Part shown: positions 61,144 to 64,000 of the stretch, piece after piece
Position numbering within the stretch: the first letter of the stretch is position 1
Layout: the number at the start of each line of letters is the position of its first letter
Assembly (NCBI GenBank): GCA_021777105.1
Contig: JAIQZQ010000128.1
Location: forward strand, 1 to 64,000
Reading direction: 5' to 3'
Length of the DNA: 64,000 bases
Source of the DNA: Candidatus Anammoxibacter sp.
GTDB lineage: Bacteria; Planctomycetota; Brocadiia; Brocadiales; Anammoxibacteraceae
Position numbers and translations under genes: made by a program
Notes under the pieces: model-generated
The model's input: the letters and a program-made list of their open reading frames with translations, nothing else
Told to the model about the DNA's origin: nothing
Database searches by the model: none

Positions 61144-63237
61144 ATGGCTACAAACGTGGCGATTTCAAGCAATGTGAATGGAGGCTCAAACGAAGAGGCT
61201 CCCTGTATTTTAGGATGTCCGATCAGGCAGGACGGGCGCGATTATATTCAATTGATTGCGAGGCGCAAGTTTGACGAGGCGTTTGAGGTGGTTCAGAACA
61301 GAAACGTTTTGCCTTCGGCCTGCGGTCGTATTTGCACGCATCCGTGCGAGGATGAGTGCCGCAGAAATTCTTTGGATAAGCCATTGGCCATTGCATGGCT
61401 TAAACGTTTTCTTTCAGACACGGTCAAACCAAAACCCCGCAAACAGGCGGAGGTTAAGTTTGATGAGAAGATTGCTATTGTGGGCGCCGGGCCGGCGGGG
61501 CTGGCGGCCGCGCACGACCTTGCATTGTTAGGTTACAAATGCGTTGTTTTTGAGGCAAAGGAGAATCCTGGCGGCATGATCGGCATAGGTGTGCCGGTGT
61601 TCAGACTTCCAAGAAATGAGATTGCAAAAGATGTGGCCGTTGTGAGAGACCTGGGGGTTGAGTTCAGATGCAATACGAGCGTGGGCAAGGATATTACTAT
61701 AGATGAGATAAAAGACGAGGGGTTTGATATTGTTTTTATTACGGTTGGGCTTCCTTTAAGCAGGTCGCTGCCGATTAAGGGTGTTGATTTAAAGGGCGTT
61801 TTAAAAGGGGTTGATTTCCTTGAGGAGGCAAATTCAACCGGCAAGGCGGATATTGGCGAAACCGTGCTGGTTATAGGCGGCGGGGCCGTGGCAATGGATT
61901 GCGCGCGCACGGCTTTGAGACTGGGGCCTAAGGAGGTTCACGTTTCGTGTCTTGAATCTCGCAAGGAGATGCCTACTTCCGACTATGAAATAGAGGAGAC
62001 TTTGCATGAGGGCATTATTCTGCACACGTCATTAGGGCCTAAAAGCGTAGTAGGCAAGGACGGCAAAGTTACGGGCCTTGAGACGTTAAAGGTTATATCA
62101 GTGTTTGATGAGCAGGGAAGGTTTAATCCTTCTTTTCATGAGGGATCTGAGTCGGTAATTAACGCGGACACTATAATTATAGCCATCGGCCAGGGATCAG
62201 ACCTGGAAGTTGTTAAAGGCGTTGAGGGCATTCAAACAACCCGCGGCGGCACAATAATTGCGGACAAGGATACTTTTATGACGGACGTTCCCGGCATATT
62301 TGCGGGCGGCGATATTGTGCTCGGCAGGGGAACGATGACTATGTGTCTTGGCCACGGCAAAAAGGCGGCTTTAACTATTCACAATTATCTGCGCGGCGAG
62401 ACGGCAAAGGATGTCAGATTTGACGATATTGCGCCTATTCCGGAGCTTGCGGAGAGACGGGTTGAGTTGATAAAACGTGAAGAGAAACCAGGCATGCCCG
62501 CTATTGACGACGACAAACGAAAGGCCTCTTTTGACGAGGTTGAGACGGGTTTTGACGAAGAGACGGCTGTGCGTGAAGCTCAAAGATGCATGAATTGCGG
62601 GGCGGGGGCGGTTGTGTCGCCCGAGCTGTGTATTGGATGCTTGACTTGCGTGAGGGCATGCCCATATGACATACCTGTTATTAACGAAGACAAGGTGGCT
62701 TATATTAGCGGTGATTGTCAATCATGCGGGGTTTGCGTGGTTGAGTGCCCGGCAAATGCGATTGAATTTAAAGGCGCGTTTGAGGACCAGGGCGAGGATG
62801 AGTTAAAAAATGCGTTGAAGGATTCCATTAAAGGCAACGGAAAGCCTGTTGTTGTAAACCTGTTTTGCCACTATAGCAAGGCTCCGTATATAAATTCAGA
62901 TAACAATGAGGTAAAGGCTTTGTTTAGCGATCCGAAATCAGGCCTGGTTAATGTGGGTGTTTTGGGTTTAAGCAAAATAAACGCAACCCTGCTGCTTCAC
63001 GCGTTTGAGCATGGGGCGGACGCAGTGCTTGTAAGCGGTTGCGGCGATGATGACTGCCATTACGGTAAATCGTGCGTTGAGTGGGTGTCGCGCAAGATAG
63101 AGACGGCAAGGGAGTTTCTGGACGCTGTCGGCATCGGCGGTGAGAGGCTGGTTGTTTGCGATGCTGCAAATGACGGCAGTGGTTTTCTAGAGGCGGCAAA
63201 GAGTTTGGTTGAAAAGAGTGATGTGTTGAGAAATTAA
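61144..63237 (+). CDS. GltD/HdrA-like FAD oxidoreductase fused to 2x[4Fe-4S] and MvhD-like domains
   Basis: 697 residues. N-terminal Fer4_20 cysteines (CILGCPIRQDGRDYI, CGRICTHPCEDECRR), an FAD/NAD(P) module like GltD/NfnB (VGAGPAGLAAAHDLALLGY, VIGGGAVAMDCARTAL, VPGIFAGGDIVLG), two 4Fe-4S motifs (CIGCLTCVRACPYDIP, CQSCGVCVVECPANAI), and a C-terminal MvhD/FrhD-like domain with NLFCHYSKAP, VSGCGDDDCHY. The set resembles HdrA/NfnB-type flavin electron transfer with coupling to a hydrogenase or disulfide reductase. Which partner is unknown; none lies next to it. A strong GGAGG lies 11 bases before the ATG. Confidence 0.85.
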   Translation: MATNVAISSNVNGGSNEEAPCILGCPIRQDGRDYIQLIARRKFDEAFEVVQNRNVLPSACGRICTHPCEDECRRNSLDKPLAIAWLKRFLSDTVKPKPRKQAEVKFDEKIAIVGAGPAGLAAAHDLALLGYKCVVFEAKENPGGMIGIGVPVFRLPRNEIAKDVAVVRDLGVEFRCNTSVGKDITIDEIKDEGFDIVFITVGLPLSRSLPIKGVDLKGVLKGVDFLEEANSTGKADIGETVLVIGGGAVAMDCARTALRLGPKEVHVSCLESRKEMPTSDYEIEETLHEGIILHTSLGPKSVVGKDGKVTGLETLKVISVFDEQGRFNPSFHEGSESVINADTIIIAIGQGSDLEVVKGVEGIQTTRGGTIIADKDTFMTDVPGIFAGGDIVLGRGTMTMCLGHGKKAALTIHNYLRGETAKDVRFDDIAPIPELAERRVELIKREEKPGMPAIDDDKRKASFDEVETGFDEETAVREAQRCMNCGAGAVVSPELCIGCLTCVRACPYDIPVINEDKVAYISGDCQSCGVCVVECPANAIEFKGAFEDQGEDELKNALKDSIKGNGKPVVVNLFCHYSKAPYINSDNNEVKALFSDPKSGLVNVGVLGLSKINATLLLHAFEHGADAVLVSGCGDDDCHYGKSCVEWVSRKIETAREFLDAVGIGGERLVVCDAANDGSGFLEAAKSLVEKSDVLRN

Positions 63238-63273
63238 ATCAAGACCGCGCAAATTAATGGAAAAGGAAAAATA

Positions 63274-63678
63274 ATGTTATATAACTTTCGGAATATTAAA
63301 TTTGTTTTATTGCCGCTGCTGGCAGCTTTTATGTGCCTGTTTTCTTCATGCAATGATGTGGAGAAAAACTTTGGGGATTATATAAATGACGGTATCAAGC
63401 ATACGGAGGAGCAGCATTACGACAAGGCTATGGCATCTTTTAAAAATGCGATAAAACTTGAGCCTGACAACGCTTTTGCGCATTACACTCTGGGCGGTAT
63501 TTACACTTTTAAGGATATGAATGAAGATGCGATAACGCAGTATAATAAGGCTATTGAGCTTGACCCTAATTACCCGGACCCGCATTACAGTGTAGGTTTT
63601 GTGTATGAAAAACTGGGGATGAATGAAGAGGCTAAACATGAGTTTGCGCGTTTTGATGAGTTGAAAAAGAAGAAGTAA
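63274..63678 (+). CDS. TPR lipoprotein
   Basis: 134 residues. The signal peptide ends in the lipobox LFSSC (C26). Then three TPR units: HYDKAMASFKNAIKLEPDNA, DMNEDAITQYNKAIELDPNY and GMNEEAKHEFARFDEL. Likely a periplasm-facing scaffold. It follows the Fe-S oxidoreductase by 36 bp and may share its transcript, ending at the 63701 hairpin. Confidence 0.85.
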   Translation: MLYNFRNIKFVLLPLLAAFMCLFSSCNDVEKNFGDYINDGIKHTEEQHYDKAMASFKNAIKLEPDNAFAHYTLGGIYTFKDMNEDAITQYNKAIELDPNYPDPHYSVGFVYEKLGMNEEAKHEFARFDELKKKK

Positions 63679-63700
63679 GATTTTAATTTATAAATAGAAT

Positions 63701-63739
63701 AAAGCCGGGAAGGTCTTGCAGGACTGCCCGGCTTTTTTT
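63701..63739 (+). terminator. Rho-independent terminator
   Basis: AAAGCCGGG...CCCGGCTTT with an inner AGGTCTTGCAGGACT stem and followed by TTTTTT. Classic terminator after the TPR lipoprotein gene. Confidence 0.85.
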
Positions 63740-63760
63740 ATGGAAATAGACCATTAAAAA

Positions 63761-64000
63761 ATGAGAATGGAAGCAACCATTGATATTTTAAAAGAGCTAA
63801 ACGTATTCCCCGCCGGGGATGACGAGCTTTGCGAAGTGTACAGCTCTTCGGCTCTAAATAGCGGAATCTCGCTGCTTGATTACATGACTATTCGTGATTT
63901 GATGGAGTTTTCCGGTAAAAAAAACGATCCTGCCCTGGTTGCCATATTGATATGCATGTTTGCGGCCCTTAAGGAAGGGAGTCTTAGGATAACCCTTAAC
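63761..64000 (+). CDS. 5' part of a gene, possibly exodeoxyribonuclease V alpha subunit (RecD)
   Basis: An open frame of 80 codons to the window end, from ATG at 63761 (MRMEATIDILKELNVF) or 63767. DPALVAILICMFAALKEGSL near the end resembles the N-terminal helical part of RecD. There are no motor motifs yet, because they would lie beyond the window. Assignment is tentative. Confidence 0.4.
   Translation, partial: MRMEATIDILKELNVFPAGDDELCEVYSSSALNSGISLLDYMTIRDLMEFSGKKNDPALVAILICMFAALKEGSLRITLN

Noticed and set aside
1..64000. CRISPR arrays, tRNA, rRNA genes and prophage modules
   Set aside because: I looked for regularly spaced direct repeats, T-loop sequences (GGTTCRAATCC) and phage structural genes and saw none. 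A covariance-model scan would be needed to exclude a divergent tRNA or small RNA.

Overview
The window looks like part of the chromosome of a free-living, Gram-negative-type bacterium with roughly 40% G+C by eye. The diderm assignment rests on a type IV pilus assembly set, lipoproteins with lipoboxes and UppP. Several genes (mcsA-mcsB-clpC, a HAD-YvcK fusion, an archaemetzincin, oleABCD, an MvhD-fused FAD oxidoreductase, an alpha-glucan dikinase) suggest an uncultivated or deep-branching lineage, but I cannot name the phylum. There is no rRNA, recognisable tRNA, prophage, CRISPR array or transposase. Housekeeping genes are mixed with many short palindromic intergenic repeats.

Layout. 0.1-2 kb: isolated hisF and thiG. 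2.4-10.6 kb: a plus-strand block with an alpha-glucan (starch) water dikinase-like enzyme carrying an N-terminal TIM-barrel sugar-isomerase-like domain, a second TIM-barrel protein, and a hybrid sensor kinase split by a frameshift. 11-19.5 kb: a decaying RelE-type toxin pair, a HugZ-like flavoprotein, a secreted matrixin with a lipoprotein partner, PhzF, a small 2Fe-2S protein, HAD-YvcK, DUF192, archaemetzincin and a glycosyltransferase. 19.8-23.4 kb: a DUF4143 ATPase, a CPBP protease with UppP, and a MazEF-type pair. 23.4-34.1 kb: one minus-strand type IV pilus locus (two PilB-type ATPases, PilC, PilU-like ATPase, FimT/PilV/PilW-type minor pilins and two PilX-like proteins). 34.5-45 kb: rnpA-yidD, clpX, an XRE regulator, mcsA-mcsB-clpC, queD, mutL and tsaB. 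45-52.3 kb: an accessory stretch with a TPR membrane protein, a second DUF4143 ATPase, a RadC-like protein, VapBC, an ion channel and a DUF433/DUF5615 pair whose toxin is internally deleted. 52.3-57.1 kb: a complete oleABCD set for long-chain olefin synthesis. 57.4-64 kb: a broken winged-helix-like gene, a PAS-GAF-GAF protein, a CBS protein, a SprA-related protein, a large FAD/Fe-S/MvhD oxidoreductase, a TPR lipoprotein and the start of a possible recD.

Most notable points. (1) The 2.4-7.1 kb pair: a plant-type glucan water dikinase core, with its phosphohistidine and nucleotide-binding motifs, has a metal-enzyme TIM barrel where plant enzymes have starch-binding modules, and is followed by a second TIM-barrel protein. 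(2) Both DUF4143 ATPase genes have perfect 24-25 bp inverted repeats at or just before the start codon. (3) A complete ole cluster has a dispersed repeat between oleA and oleB. (4) A DUF5615 toxin is reduced to its two ends by an in-frame deletion. (5) A perfect CRP-type palindrome lies in front of the two PilX-like genes. Sequence features were read directly. Family assignments come from motif memory and were not checked by database search.
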